The translations under genes were made by a program, and so were the position numbers. The notes under the pieces were generated by a model that saw only the letters and a program-made list of their open reading frames with translations, searched no databases and was not told the DNA's origin. From Aporhodopirellula sallentina SM41 (lineage in GTDB: Bacteria > Planctomycetota > Planctomycetia > Pirellulales > Pirellulaceae): DNA of 64,000 bases. Of the stretch, positions 7,793-17,100 are shown piece by piece. How positions within the stretch are numbered: the first letter of the stretch is position 1; the number at the start of each line of letters is the position of its first letter. The stretch lies in contig NZ_ANOH01000095.1 in NCBI RefSeq assembly GCF_000346505.1, forward strand, positions 1 through 64,000, read 5' to 3'.

Positions 7793-10700
7793 ATGCCACT
7801 CATCGTCTCAACACTCTTCCGTCCAGTTCGCTGCGTCCTGGTCGTATTTTTGATCGCGACGGCAACCAACGAGGGAGCTTCGGTTGCGGTTGCCCAAACC
7901 GATTCCGATGCCCCCGCGGTTGCGGACACCACGTCCGCTCCGCCCGAAGCCGCTGAGGAGCAGGCTCCGGCATCGGCCGAGCAACCCGCGCCCACCGAAC
8001 CGGCGGCGGACGAACCGGACACTGCCCCCGAACCGGACACTGCCCCCGAACCGGTTTCCGCCCCGGAACCGGTTTCTGCCCCCGAACCGGCCGCTGCCTC
8101 TGAACCTGCTCCCGCGTCCTCGCCCGAGCCTCAACAAGACGGTCTGCGGTTCAACTTCTCAGGCGCGAGCTGGAATGACGTTTTGCAGTGGATCTCGGAC
8201 GAAGCCGACCTGTCGTTGCAAGTCGACGCGGTTCCCGCCGGGACGGTCAATTTTGTCGACCCGACCAAGGGATACACGGTTTCCGAAGCGTTGGATTTGA
8301 TCAACCGACTTTTGCTCGACCGAGGTTGGGCCGTCGTTCGCCGAGGACGCATGTTGCTCGTCGTCGACTTGGAAGCCGACAACGCCGAGAAACTGATCTC
8401 GGAAATGGCCGAACTGGTCACCCCGAGCACATTCGGCGAACGTGGGAACAGCGACATTGTTCGCTGCGTGTTCCCACTCGGATCGATTTCGGCCGATCAG
8501 GCCCGCGAAGAGTTGTCACAAATCATCGGGCCGTGGGGCCGGATCAATGTGCTCGCCGGTGCCCGCCAAGTCGTCGTGACCGAGACGGTTGGCAAACTGA
8601 AGGTGATCGACGAAGTGCTTCGCGCCGCAACCCAGGCTCAGTCGAGTGTGGTGGAATTGACGTTGAAACATCGGGCCGCCGACGAGGTGCTCGAAATCGC
8701 TCGCCCGTTGCTCGGGTTGGAACCAGGCAGCAACGCCAACGACGAGATTCGTTTGTCCGTTTCGATCTACGGCGATCGCATCTTCGCGACCGGCAACCAA
8801 TCCAAACTCGACCTACTGTCGAGCGTGATCGAGAAAGCCGACCGGCCGATGCCGGGCGAGACCGAAGAGGTCGACGCAACTTTGATCACCCCAGAACTGC
8901 GAACGCATCCGGTCGCGTCGGCGGATCTGCAAACGGTTTACGACGTGTTGCAAACGTTGATCGCGGGTTCACCCGATGCCCGTTTGGCGATCGATGCCAA
9001 CCGCGGTGCGGTGATCGCGTTCGCCCGTCCGGAGACTCAAAAGACCATTTCGAAAACGATCGCGGAACTCGAAGGCACCGGAAAAGATTTCACGATCATC
9101 GATCTGAAACGACTCGAACCGGCACAGGCACTTTTGACGATCAATAAATTCTTTGGTGTCACCGAAGAAGGCGGCGGCAACGGCCCGATCGTCGACGGCG
9201 ACCCGGTCACGGGACGTTTGTGGGTTCGCGGTTCGACGGACCAAATCGAGTCGGTCAAACGACTGATCGCGGAACTCGAGAACGATCCTCTGTCCGGTGG
9301 CCTTGGCGACAATGTCCGGATCCTTCCGTTCACCGGAACGGCCGCCTCGGAAACATTGCGGCAAATCGAAAGCCTGTGGCCGTTGACCGGTCGCGCCAAC
9401 CGAATCCGCGTGATCACTCCATCGGCCGCCCAAGATCGGCAGGACTCGCGAGACCGCGGTTCTTCGCCGTCGAACAACGACCAACCGGATCGTTTCGATT
9501 CGTCGCGACTCGAAGACACCAGCGTTTCTTACCAAACGAACAACGAAACGTTGGTGTGGCAGTATCCCGGCGACGAGTCGGATCAGAGCGACGATTCGTC
9601 GGAAGCTCAATCACTCGTGGCCCAGCCAAACGACGTTTCCTCACAACCACGCACTGCGCCGGAGAACGGTGACATGCCTGCCGAGCGAGATTTCGCCGGT
9701 GAAGACATCGTGGTTCAATTGACTCCCGGTGGGATCGTCATCGCTTCGCGAGATCAGAACGCGTTGGACTTGATGGAACAATTGGTTTCGTCGCTCGGCA
9801 CGGACAACTCGTTCGCCTCCGACCTGCCCACGATCTTTTGGCTACGATTCCTCAAAGCAGACATCGCGGCGGAATTGGTCGCAGGGGTTCTCGGCGGTGC
9901 CGACTCGAGCGGTTCGGCGGCGGCGTTGACGGAGTCGATGATGGGCGGAATCGGTGGCGGGATGCTGGGCGGTTTGCTCGGCATGGGTGGCGGCGGAGGC
10001 GGCGACCAATCCGACACACGGACGATCCTGACCAGCCGTGGTAGCGTGAACATTGTTCCCGACAACCGATTGAATGCGTTGATCGTTCAGGCTCCTCCGG
10101 CGGACCTCGACTTCATCCGCACGGTGCTGCAGGAAATTGACCGGGAGGAAAGCCCTGAAACAATTCAAACGATCGCTCGCCCGACGTTGATTCCGGTGAT
10201 CTACCAGGACGCAACGGCGGTTGCGAACATCGTCAAAGCGGTCTTTGCCGATTTGATGGGCGACTCCAGCAGCGGAGGCAACAACCAACGTGGTGGCCAA
10301 CCGAGCCCTCAAGAATTCTTCGAAGCACTCCGCGGCGGCCGTGGTGGTCGAGGCGGCGGGGGTGGTGGCAATAACCAGGCTGCACCGAAAAGCGAACCGA
10401 GTAAAATCATTGTCGCTGTCGATGAGCGGAGTAATTCGCTCGTCGTGACGGCAACCCCACAGAACCTGCAGGCGGTCCGTGATCTGGTCGAGACGCTCGA
10501 TCAGCAAGGACTCGAATCCGAACAACGCGTGGAAGTCATCGCGATGGGAGGATCGGTTCGTCCGGAAATCATGTTGCAGGCTTTGCAGTCGGTGACCGGC
10601 AAAGAACCTTCCACAACGGACTCGTCGTCGAGCAGCAGTTCTTCCTCGAACAATTCATCGGGCCGTTCGTCCGATCAGAGTTCCCAGGAAGAAATCCAAC

Positions 10701-10855
10701 GTCGAATCGAAGCCTTCCGTTCACGATTTGGTGGCGGTGACCGAGGCGGTCGAGGTGGCGGCGATACAGGACGTGGCGGAGGAAACACACGCGGCGGGGG
10801 AGGCACCCGCGGCGGAGGCGGAAACACAGGCGGACGCGGAGGACGCGGAAGATGA
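7793..10855 (+). CDS. GspD/secretin-like protein built of N-domains, no visible barrel domain
   Basis: Starting at the ATG at 7793 (signal peptide P-L-I-V-S-T-L-F-R-P-V-R-C-V-L-V-V-F-L), the protein has 1020 aa. A Pro/Ala/Glu repeat linker covers about 40-115. A GspD N0-like domain follows at about 120-200 (F-S-G-A-S-W-N-D-V-L-Q-W-I-S). A chain of secretin N1-like repeats comes next, for example V-E-L-T-L-K-H-R-A-A-D-E-V-L-E-I at about 287 and N-I-V-P-D-N-R-L-N-A-L-I-V at about 750. Gly-rich loops interrupt it, and the tail is Gly/Arg-rich. The conserved secretin barrel signature is not seen. It overlaps the GspE gene by 4 bp (ATGA), so it probably works with GspE/F in a type II secretion or type IV pilus-like machine, perhaps as a periplasmic ring or scaffold. 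ATG 7703 would add 30 residues ahead of the signal peptide. Confidence 0.85.
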   Translation: MPLIVSTLFRPVRCVLVVFLIATATNEGASVAVAQTDSDAPAVADTTSAPPEAAEEQAPASAEQPAPTEPAADEPDTAPEPDTAPEPVSAPEPVSAPEPAAASEPAPASSPEPQQDGLRFNFSGASWNDVLQWISDEADLSLQVDAVPAGTVNFVDPTKGYTVSEALDLINRLLLDRGWAVVRRGRMLLVVDLEADNAEKLISEMAELVTPSTFGERGNSDIVRCVFPLGSISADQAREELSQIIGPWGRINVLAGARQVVVTETVGKLKVIDEVLRAATQAQSSVVELTLKHRAADEVLEIARPLLGLEPGSNANDEIRLSVSIYGDRIFATGNQSKLDLLSSVIEKADRPMPGETEEVDATLITPELRTHPVASADLQTVYDVLQTLIAGSPDARLAIDANRGAVIAFARPETQKTISKTIAELEGTGKDFTIIDLKRLEPAQALLTINKFFGVTEEGGGNGPIVDGDPVTGRLWVRGSTDQIESVKRLIAELENDPLSGGLGDNVRILPFTGTAASETLRQIESLWPLTGRANRIRVITPSAAQDRQDSRDRGSSPSNNDQPDRFDSSRLEDTSVSYQTNNETLVWQYPGDESDQSDDSSEAQSLVAQPNDVSSQPRTAPENGDMPAERDFAGEDIVVQLTPGGIVIASRDQNALDLMEQLVSSLGTDNSFASDLPTIFWLRFLKADIAAELVAGVLGGADSSGSAAALTESMMGGIGGGMLGGLLGMGGGGGGDQSDTRTILTSRGSVNIVPDNRLNALIVQAPPADLDFIRTVLQEIDREESPETIQTIARPTLIPVIYQDATAVANIVKAVFADLMGDSSSGGNNQRGGQPSPQEFFEALRGGRGGRGGGGGGNNQAAPKSEPSKIIVAVDERSNSLVVTATPQNLQAVRDLVETLDQQGLESEQRVEVIAMGGSVRPEIMLQALQSVTGKEPSTTDSSSSSSSSSNNSSGRSSDQSSQEEIQRRIEAFRSRFGGGDRGGRGGGDTGRGGGNTRGGGGTRGGGGNTGGRGGRGR

Positions 10856-12543
10856 TCATGCACGCGGCGGAAATTCTATGCAGACGAGGTCTGCTCACAT
10901 CTCAACAACTCGAGCAATCGCGTAGCGGTGATCCGGAGTCGATTGTCGACAACGCGGTCACGTTGGGATATGTCTCCGCCCGCGAAGCTCTCGAGGCAAT
11001 CGCCGATGAAGTCGGTTTGGACTTCATCGATCTGCGTACCGCCGAGGTCGATTTGTCGGCTCTGCAGGGCTTTCCGCAAAAGCTGATCTATCGTCATTCG
11101 TTGTTCCCGATCGGATGGGCCGACGGTGGTCTGCGGGTCGCAACTCCTGACCCGTTCGACCTCTACCCGCTCGACGAAGCATGCGCGGCGACGGGAAAAA
11201 CTGTCACGCCAGTGGTGGCCGAGCGAGCCGAGATCAATCGCCTCGTCAAGAAACACCTCGGTGTCGGTAGCGAAACGATCGAAGGTCTGGTCGCGGCGGC
11301 GGGCGAAGAAGAAATTGAACTGCTCGAGAGCATCGAGACCGACGGCAGCGAACTGAGCGAGATGGCTCAGGAAGCCTCCGTGGTGCGATTGGTCAACGAG
11401 ATTCTGACCGAAGCGGTCGACTCGCGGGCGAGTGACATTCACATCGAATCCCAGTCCGACGGGTTGGTCATTCGGTATCGGATTGACGGGATCCTGCACC
11501 CGCAACCGGTGCCGCCCGAGATCACACGTTTCCAAGCCGCCATCATCAGCCGCCTGAAGATCATGGCTCGGCTGAACATCGCTGAAAAGCGTTTGCCGCA
11601 AGACGGACGCATCCGATTGCGTGTCCACGGACGCGAGGTCGACATTCGTTTGAGTGTGATCCCAATGATCCACGGCGAAGGCCTCGTGATGCGGGTGCTC
11701 GATAAATCCTCGATGGTCTTCGACCTGAAAGGGTTGGGGATGTCCACCGAAATCTACAACCGGTTCAAAAGTTTGATCCGGATACCGCACGGCATCATTT
11801 TGGTGACCGGTCCGACGGGTAGTGGTAAAACGACGACGCTCTACAGCAGCCTGCTCGAGATCAAAGGTCCCGAAAACAAAATCATCACGACCGAAGATCC
11901 GGTCGAGTACCAACTCGATGGGATCAACCAGATTCAGGTCCACTCCAAGATCGGCTTGACCTTTGCCGCGTCCCTGCGGAGTATCCTGCGTCACGACCCG
12001 GACATCGTGCTCGTCGGGGAAATTCGCGATTTGGAAACCGCCGAAAACGCGACCCAAGCCTCGTTGACCGGTCACTTGGTTTTCAGCACGCTGCACACCA
12101 ACGACGCCGCAGGAGCGTTCACTCGGATGGTCGACATGGGCGTCGAACCGTTCTTGGTGGCGGGAACCGTCGAGGCGGTCATGGCCCAGCGTCTGCTTCG
12201 CCGGCTCTGCCCGCACTGCAAAGAAGCCTACCAACCGGACCGCGACGAGTTGCCCAAGGACTTCCCATGGGACGAACTCAACGGCGAACCGTTGTACCGT
12301 TCGGTCGGTTGCCGTGAATGTCGAAACGTCGGGTATTCCGGACGTCTCGGTATCTACGAATTGCTCGTCTCGAGCGAACCGATCCGCGAATTGGCTCAGG
12401 CCCGGGCGAGCAGTTGGGACATCCGACGCGCCGCCGTCAGTGAGGGAATGCGAACACTGCGGATGGACGCGTGGGACAAAGCCGTCGCCGGTGTCACGAG
12501 CATTGACGAGGTGCTCCGTGTTACCAAGGGCGAGGCATTGTAG
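10852..12543 (+). CDS. Type II secretion / type IV pilus assembly ATPase (GspE/PilB)
   Basis: A 563-aa cytoplasmic traffic ATPase. Residues about 1-135 form an MshEN-like N-terminal domain (Q-Q-L-E-Q-S, G-Y-V-S-A-R-E-A-L). The catalytic part has the Walker A G-P-T-G-S-G-K-T-T-T near residue 320, an Asp box/Walker B region (R-S-I-L-R-H-D-P-D-I-V-L-V-G-E-I-R-D) and a His box (H-L-V-F-S-T-L-H-T-N-D-A). A C-P-H-C ... C-R-E-C zinc motif lies at about 454-490. All expected motifs are intact. It would power pseudopilus or pilus assembly together with the GspF homologue downstream. Confidence 0.95.
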   Translation: MIMHAAEILCRRGLLTSQQLEQSRSGDPESIVDNAVTLGYVSAREALEAIADEVGLDFIDLRTAEVDLSALQGFPQKLIYRHSLFPIGWADGGLRVATPDPFDLYPLDEACAATGKTVTPVVAERAEINRLVKKHLGVGSETIEGLVAAAGEEEIELLESIETDGSELSEMAQEASVVRLVNEILTEAVDSRASDIHIESQSDGLVIRYRIDGILHPQPVPPEITRFQAAIISRLKIMARLNIAEKRLPQDGRIRLRVHGREVDIRLSVIPMIHGEGLVMRVLDKSSMVFDLKGLGMSTEIYNRFKSLIRIPHGIILVTGPTGSGKTTTLYSSLLEIKGPENKIITTEDPVEYQLDGINQIQVHSKIGLTFAASLRSILRHDPDIVLVGEIRDLETAENATQASLTGHLVFSTLHTNDAAGAFTRMVDMGVEPFLVAGTVEAVMAQRLLRRLCPHCKEAYQPDRDELPKDFPWDELNGEPLYRSVGCRECRNVGYSGRLGIYELLVSSEPIRELAQARASSWDIRRAAVSEGMRTLRMDAWDKAVAGVTSIDEVLRVTKGEAL

Positions 12544-12676
12544 GCTTTCGTTTCCGATTCGACGCGGGCGTCCGATGCCGGCGCGTTGATGATCGCCCCC
12601 ACTTCGATCGCTATACTCGTTGTTGGGTTTGCCCTTCCGAGTCCGTTTCCCTTTCTCACACAGTACGACGTCACCG

Positions 12677-13888
12677 GTGCCATCCTTTAGTTACTCCGCT
12701 CGCGACCTATCCGGCAAAATGGTTTCTGGCACCATTGAGGCCGGCAGCGCGCGTGAGGCGAGTTCGCTGTTGTCGGGCAAAGAGCTGTTTCCCACAAAGA
12801 TTACCGAACAGGCGTCGGCCGGTTCGAGTATCTTTCGCCGGGGTCGCAAGAAGGTCAAAGGCCAAACGATGGCGACCTTCTACGGGCAACTCGCATCGCT
12901 GTTGCGCAGCGGCGTGCCGATGATTCGTTCGTTGACGTTGCTCGGCTCCCAATCGTCCGAACCGGTCCTCGGCGAAGTGATGTCGGAAATCAAAGCCCGT
13001 GTCGAAGACGGCGAGACGCTCGGCGACGCGATGGCCCGCTATCCCGGCGTCTTCAGCGAGATGGCGATCAACATGGTGCGGGCGGGAACCGAAGGCGGTT
13101 TCCTCGAAGACGCATTGGACCGGGTGAGCGTGTTTACCGAACTGCAGGAAGACCTTAAAGGCCGAACCGTCAGTGCGATGGCGTACCCGACGTTCCTGTT
13201 CGCCGTCGGAACGGTCGTGGTCTCGGGTTTGTTAGTGTTCTTCGTGCCGAAGTTCGACATGCTGTTCGACCGACTTCGCAAGAAGGGAGAGATGCCCGCG
13301 ATGACGGAATGGCTGCTCGTATTCAGTCATTTCTTGCAGAGCTACGGCATCTTTATCTTGATCGCTTTGGCTGCCGCGGTGATCGCCCTTCGGATGCACC
13401 TGCAAACCGACAAAGGAAAAGAACAGGCCGATCAATTCAAACTGAAAATCCCCGTCCTCGGGGACATCCTGATGAACCTATCCGTGGCTCGGTTTTGCCG
13501 CGTGCTGGGAACGTTGCTCGGCAACGGGGTTCCGATCATCAAATCGCTCGACATCAGCCGCAGTGCGACCGGCAACCGGTTGCTGAGTCAATCGATCGGC
13601 GACGCGACCGACAACATCCGCAGCGGTGAAAGTTTGGCAAAACCGCTCGGCGCGTCGGGCTATTTCCCGATGGCGGTTGTGGAGATGATCCGCGTCGGCG
13701 AGGAAAGCAACTCGCTCGACCGCGTCTTGCCCGAGATCGCCGATTCGTTGGAGAAGCGAACGTTCCGGCGACTCGATTTGTTTGTCCGTCTGCTCGAGCC
13801 GATCATGTTGCTGATCATGGCGATCATGGTTCTCGCCGTGGTCCTCGCCCTGCTCGTTCCGGTCCTCAAGAGCAGCACGACTCTGTAG
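12677..13888 (+). CDS. Type II secretion / pilus inner-membrane platform protein (GspF/PilC)
   Basis: A 403-aa protein with two GspF domains (about 55-175 and 255-380). The hydrophobic segments are near F-L-F-A-V-G-T-V-V-V-S-G-L-L-V-F-F-V-P, I-F-I-L-I-A-L-A-A-A-V-I-A-L and the C-terminal L-L-I-M-A-I-M-V-L-A-V-V-L-A-L-L-V-P. Starting at the GTG at 12677 gives the family-typical opening M-P-S-F-S-Y-S-A-R-D-L-S-G-K. A TTG at 12620 would add 19 atypical residues. It follows the ATPase by 133 bp. It would be the membrane platform on which the ATPase acts. No pseudopilin gene follows directly. Confidence 0.93.
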   Translation: MPSFSYSARDLSGKMVSGTIEAGSAREASSLLSGKELFPTKITEQASAGSSIFRRGRKKVKGQTMATFYGQLASLLRSGVPMIRSLTLLGSQSSEPVLGEVMSEIKARVEDGETLGDAMARYPGVFSEMAINMVRAGTEGGFLEDALDRVSVFTELQEDLKGRTVSAMAYPTFLFAVGTVVVSGLLVFFVPKFDMLFDRLRKKGEMPAMTEWLLVFSHFLQSYGIFILIALAAAVIALRMHLQTDKGKEQADQFKLKIPVLGDILMNLSVARFCRVLGTLLGNGVPIIKSLDISRSATGNRLLSQSIGDATDNIRSGESLAKPLGASGYFPMAVVEMIRVGEESNSLDRVLPEIADSLEKRTFRRLDLFVRLLEPIMLLIMAIMVLAVVLALLVPVLKSSTTL

Positions 13889-13922
13889 GCGACCGCCCTC
13901 TCGGCCCCCAACTGCTGCAAAC

Positions 13923-13950
13923 CCTGGGCGGATCTTTTTTTCGCCCGGGT
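13923..13950. terminator. Possible hairpin terminator after gspF
   Basis: cctgggcg and cgcccggg pair around a loop that contains a run of seven T. Because the T run is in the loop and not after the stem, this is not a standard intrinsic terminator, and the call is weak. Confidence 0.3.
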
Positions 13951-14017
13951 GGGAGGAGTGTTCTGCGCGATTTGCCAGGGCGAATGAGGTCGCCGCGACG
14001 ACGCCGGGGCAACTGAC

Positions 14018-14107
14018 CGCGGAAAATGCATCTGCTCGCGGAAAACGCTGCTGTGTGGGAAACGCTGCTGTGTGCGGAGAATGCGGTCGCGTGCCGAGAA
14101 TGCGGAT
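14018..14107. repeat. Degenerate 18-19-bp tandem repeats
   Basis: Five degenerate units with the core cggaaaacgctgctgtg run through the intergenic space ahead of the large surface-protein gene. The unit drifts from ggaaaatgcatctgct through ggaaacgctgctgtg to ggagaatgcggtcgcg. No coding frame explains it. Confidence 0.65.
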
Positions 14108-14159
14108 TGTTCCCCATTGGTGGGTCTGAACGTTTGCATTGGTCGCGCCGGTATTTAGT

Positions 14160-17100
14160 ATGTCAGGGTCTGTGATGCCCCCCAAAATTACCCACACCCT
14201 CGCTACCGGAATGAAACCGTCCATCCTGCGCCGTCGGTCCCGCGACCAAAAGCCGCTCGAACTCCAACGGCAAAACCACTGGTCGTTGGCTCACCTCGAA
14301 CCGCGGAGGATGTTGGCCGGGGATGCCGGGGCCGAGGTCGCCGCTGCGGTGGATTCCGCTCCCACGTCGACAGATGTCTCCGGATCCGAGCATGCGGAAT
14401 CCTCCCCCAAAGCCACACTGCAAGCTGAAACGGCCGCCCGCGAGATCGCGTTTGTTGATTCCGAGGTGGCAGTTTCGGAACAGATCGATGCCTGGGTTCG
14501 AGACGGCGTTGAGTTGGTGATCGTCGACTCATCGTCCGATGCGGTCATGCAAATGGACGCGGCGATTCAAAAGCGATCTGCTATCTCTGCGATTCACATC
14601 CTTTCGCACGGTGACTCGGGCCGTTTGATGATTGGCGACCAACTGATCGACGCCGAGCGATTGAAATCGCACGCGGGGATGCTGCGTTCGTGGGCAGAAC
14701 GGCTGACAGACGACGCAGACATCCTGATCTATGGGTGCAAAGTCGCCGCCGGAAGCGAGGGAGAACGTTTCGTCCAGATGCTCGCTAGGCATACCGGCGC
14801 CGATGTCGCTGCGTCATCCGACGTCACCGGATCGGACCGGTTCCGCGGCGACTGGGATTTGGAAGTCACCACCGGTGCGATCGAGGCAAACCTACTCGCC
14901 TCAGCGAAAGATCTGAATCGCTTCACAACGACATTGCCAATCACCGTGTTCGCCGCCGGTTCGACGGGCGAAGAACAGATGCAACTCGAGATCGATGGGA
15001 CGATCGTCCAAACGTGGAACAACGTTGCCGGTGACGCGGAGGCGGGCGTCTTCCAAGAGTTCACCTACAACGGCGGGGCCGACGCGACCGCCGACCAAGT
15101 GCGTGTGATCTTCAGCAACGATGCTTACGAACCGTCGCTCGACCTCGACCGCAACCTGCGTGTTGACCGCGTGGTCGTCAATGGCAACACCGTGCAATCG
15201 GAAGATCCGCTCGTGTTCGGAACCGGAACGTGGTTGCCCGATGACGGGATCTCGCCGGGGTATCGCCAGAGCGAATGGATTCACGGCAACGGATATTTCC
15301 AATATTACGACAACTCCGAATTGCCGAGTTCGATTTCAATCTATGCCGCCGGCAGCGAGAACACAGAACGGATGGAACTGTGGATCGACGGAACGCTCGC
15401 CAACACGTGGAACAACATCGGTGGCGACGCCGACGCGAGAGAGTTTGTGCGGTACGACTACACCGCGACTTCGCAGGTCAGCATCGATCAGGTGAAAATT
15501 GTCTTCTCAAACGATCTCTACGAAAACGATGGCGAGATCGACCGAAACCTGCGTGTCGACAAAGTCGTGATCGACGGTGCGGTGTACGAAACCGAAGCCC
15601 CGGACGTCTTTTCGACAGGCACCTACCAGGACGATGAAATCTCGCCTGGATACAAACAAGCCGAAACGTTGCACATCAACGGATACTTCCAGTACGGCAG
15701 CGCATTGAACCCGGGCGTGATCTCGCTGCAAACGAGCAACGTAAACGTAGACGAAGATGCCGGCACCGTGAGCATCGAAGTCATCCGCAGCGGAGGCAGC
15801 GACGGGGAGGTAACGGTCGACTATGAAACCCAGGAAGGAACCGCGACCGATGGAGCAGATTTTGTCGGCCAGCAAGGAACGCTGACGTTTGAAAACGGTC
15901 AGACGTCCCAAAACATCGTGATCGCACTCAGCAATGACAACACGATCGAATCCAACGAAGCGTTCAACGTCACGATCGACAACGTAACCGGAGGTGCGAC
16001 GTTGCTCGTGCCCCGCACGGCTACGGTGACGATCGTCGACGATGAAGTAGAACTGCCGAGCTACTCGAACTTCAACTCTGTCGCTGGGTTGCAACTCAAC
16101 GGCGACGCACGACGTACCGGTAACGCGCTGGAGTTGACGACGGACAACCTGAATCGCGCCGGTAGTGCGTTCTTCACCTCTCCGATCAAACTCGATCAAA
16201 ACGCGTCATTTCGGTCTGCGTTCAGTTTCGAAATCACCGGAGGCGGTGGCCCCAACGGTGCCGACGGCTTGACGTTCACGATCCAAAACGATCCTCGCGA
16301 GGCCGATGCGGTGGGCGCCAACGGTGGGCGTCTCGGATACGAAGGAATCGAAAACTCGGTTGCCATCGAATTCGACACCTATCGCAACGGCGATCTCGAA
16401 GTCAATGCAAATCACGTATCGATCATCTCAGGAACAATCTTTGACAGCCTGCGAACGGCCATACCCGATGTGGACCTGAACGATGGCGGCCGGTACTACG
16501 TGTGGGTCGACTACAACGGGGTCAGTGACAATTTGTCGGTGTTCCTTTCGTCGACTCCCGACAAACCGGCGTTGGCGTTGATGAAAGCGACTGTTGATTT
16601 AGGCACGATCGTTGGTGACACCGGCTACGTCGGCTTTACCGCCGGGACCGGTGGACTGGACAACTCGCATCGAATTCGCAATTGGAGTCTCGACCAACAA
16701 GCCCCCGCGCTCGACCCGCCGGCCGAACAACCCGACACGGTCTACTCTTTGACCCTCGCGTCGGGATTGAATCAACCAACAGCGATCGACTGGCTCCCCG
16801 ACGGAACCATGTTGATTGCCGAAAAGGGAGGCGTCGTGAAGGCACGCGTCGGCGAGAGTGTTTCGTCGACTCCGTTCATTGACATCTCAACGATGGTCAA
16901 CGGAACCCGTGACCGTGGACTGCTCGACATCGCCGTTCATCCGGACTTCGAAAACAACCCGTACGTTTACCTGCTGTTCACGTACGACCCGCCGGAGGTT
17001 TACAACCAAGCGGCAGGAACACTGGCCGGCCCCAACGGGAACGGCAATCGCGCAGGACGACTGATTCGCGTCACCGCCGACGTCGACAACGGATACCACA

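Noticed and set aside
10876-12234. 452-codon minus-strand frame opposite gspE
   Set aside because: It is antisense to a gene with all GspE motifs; its translation is a mirror of high-GC codon bias.
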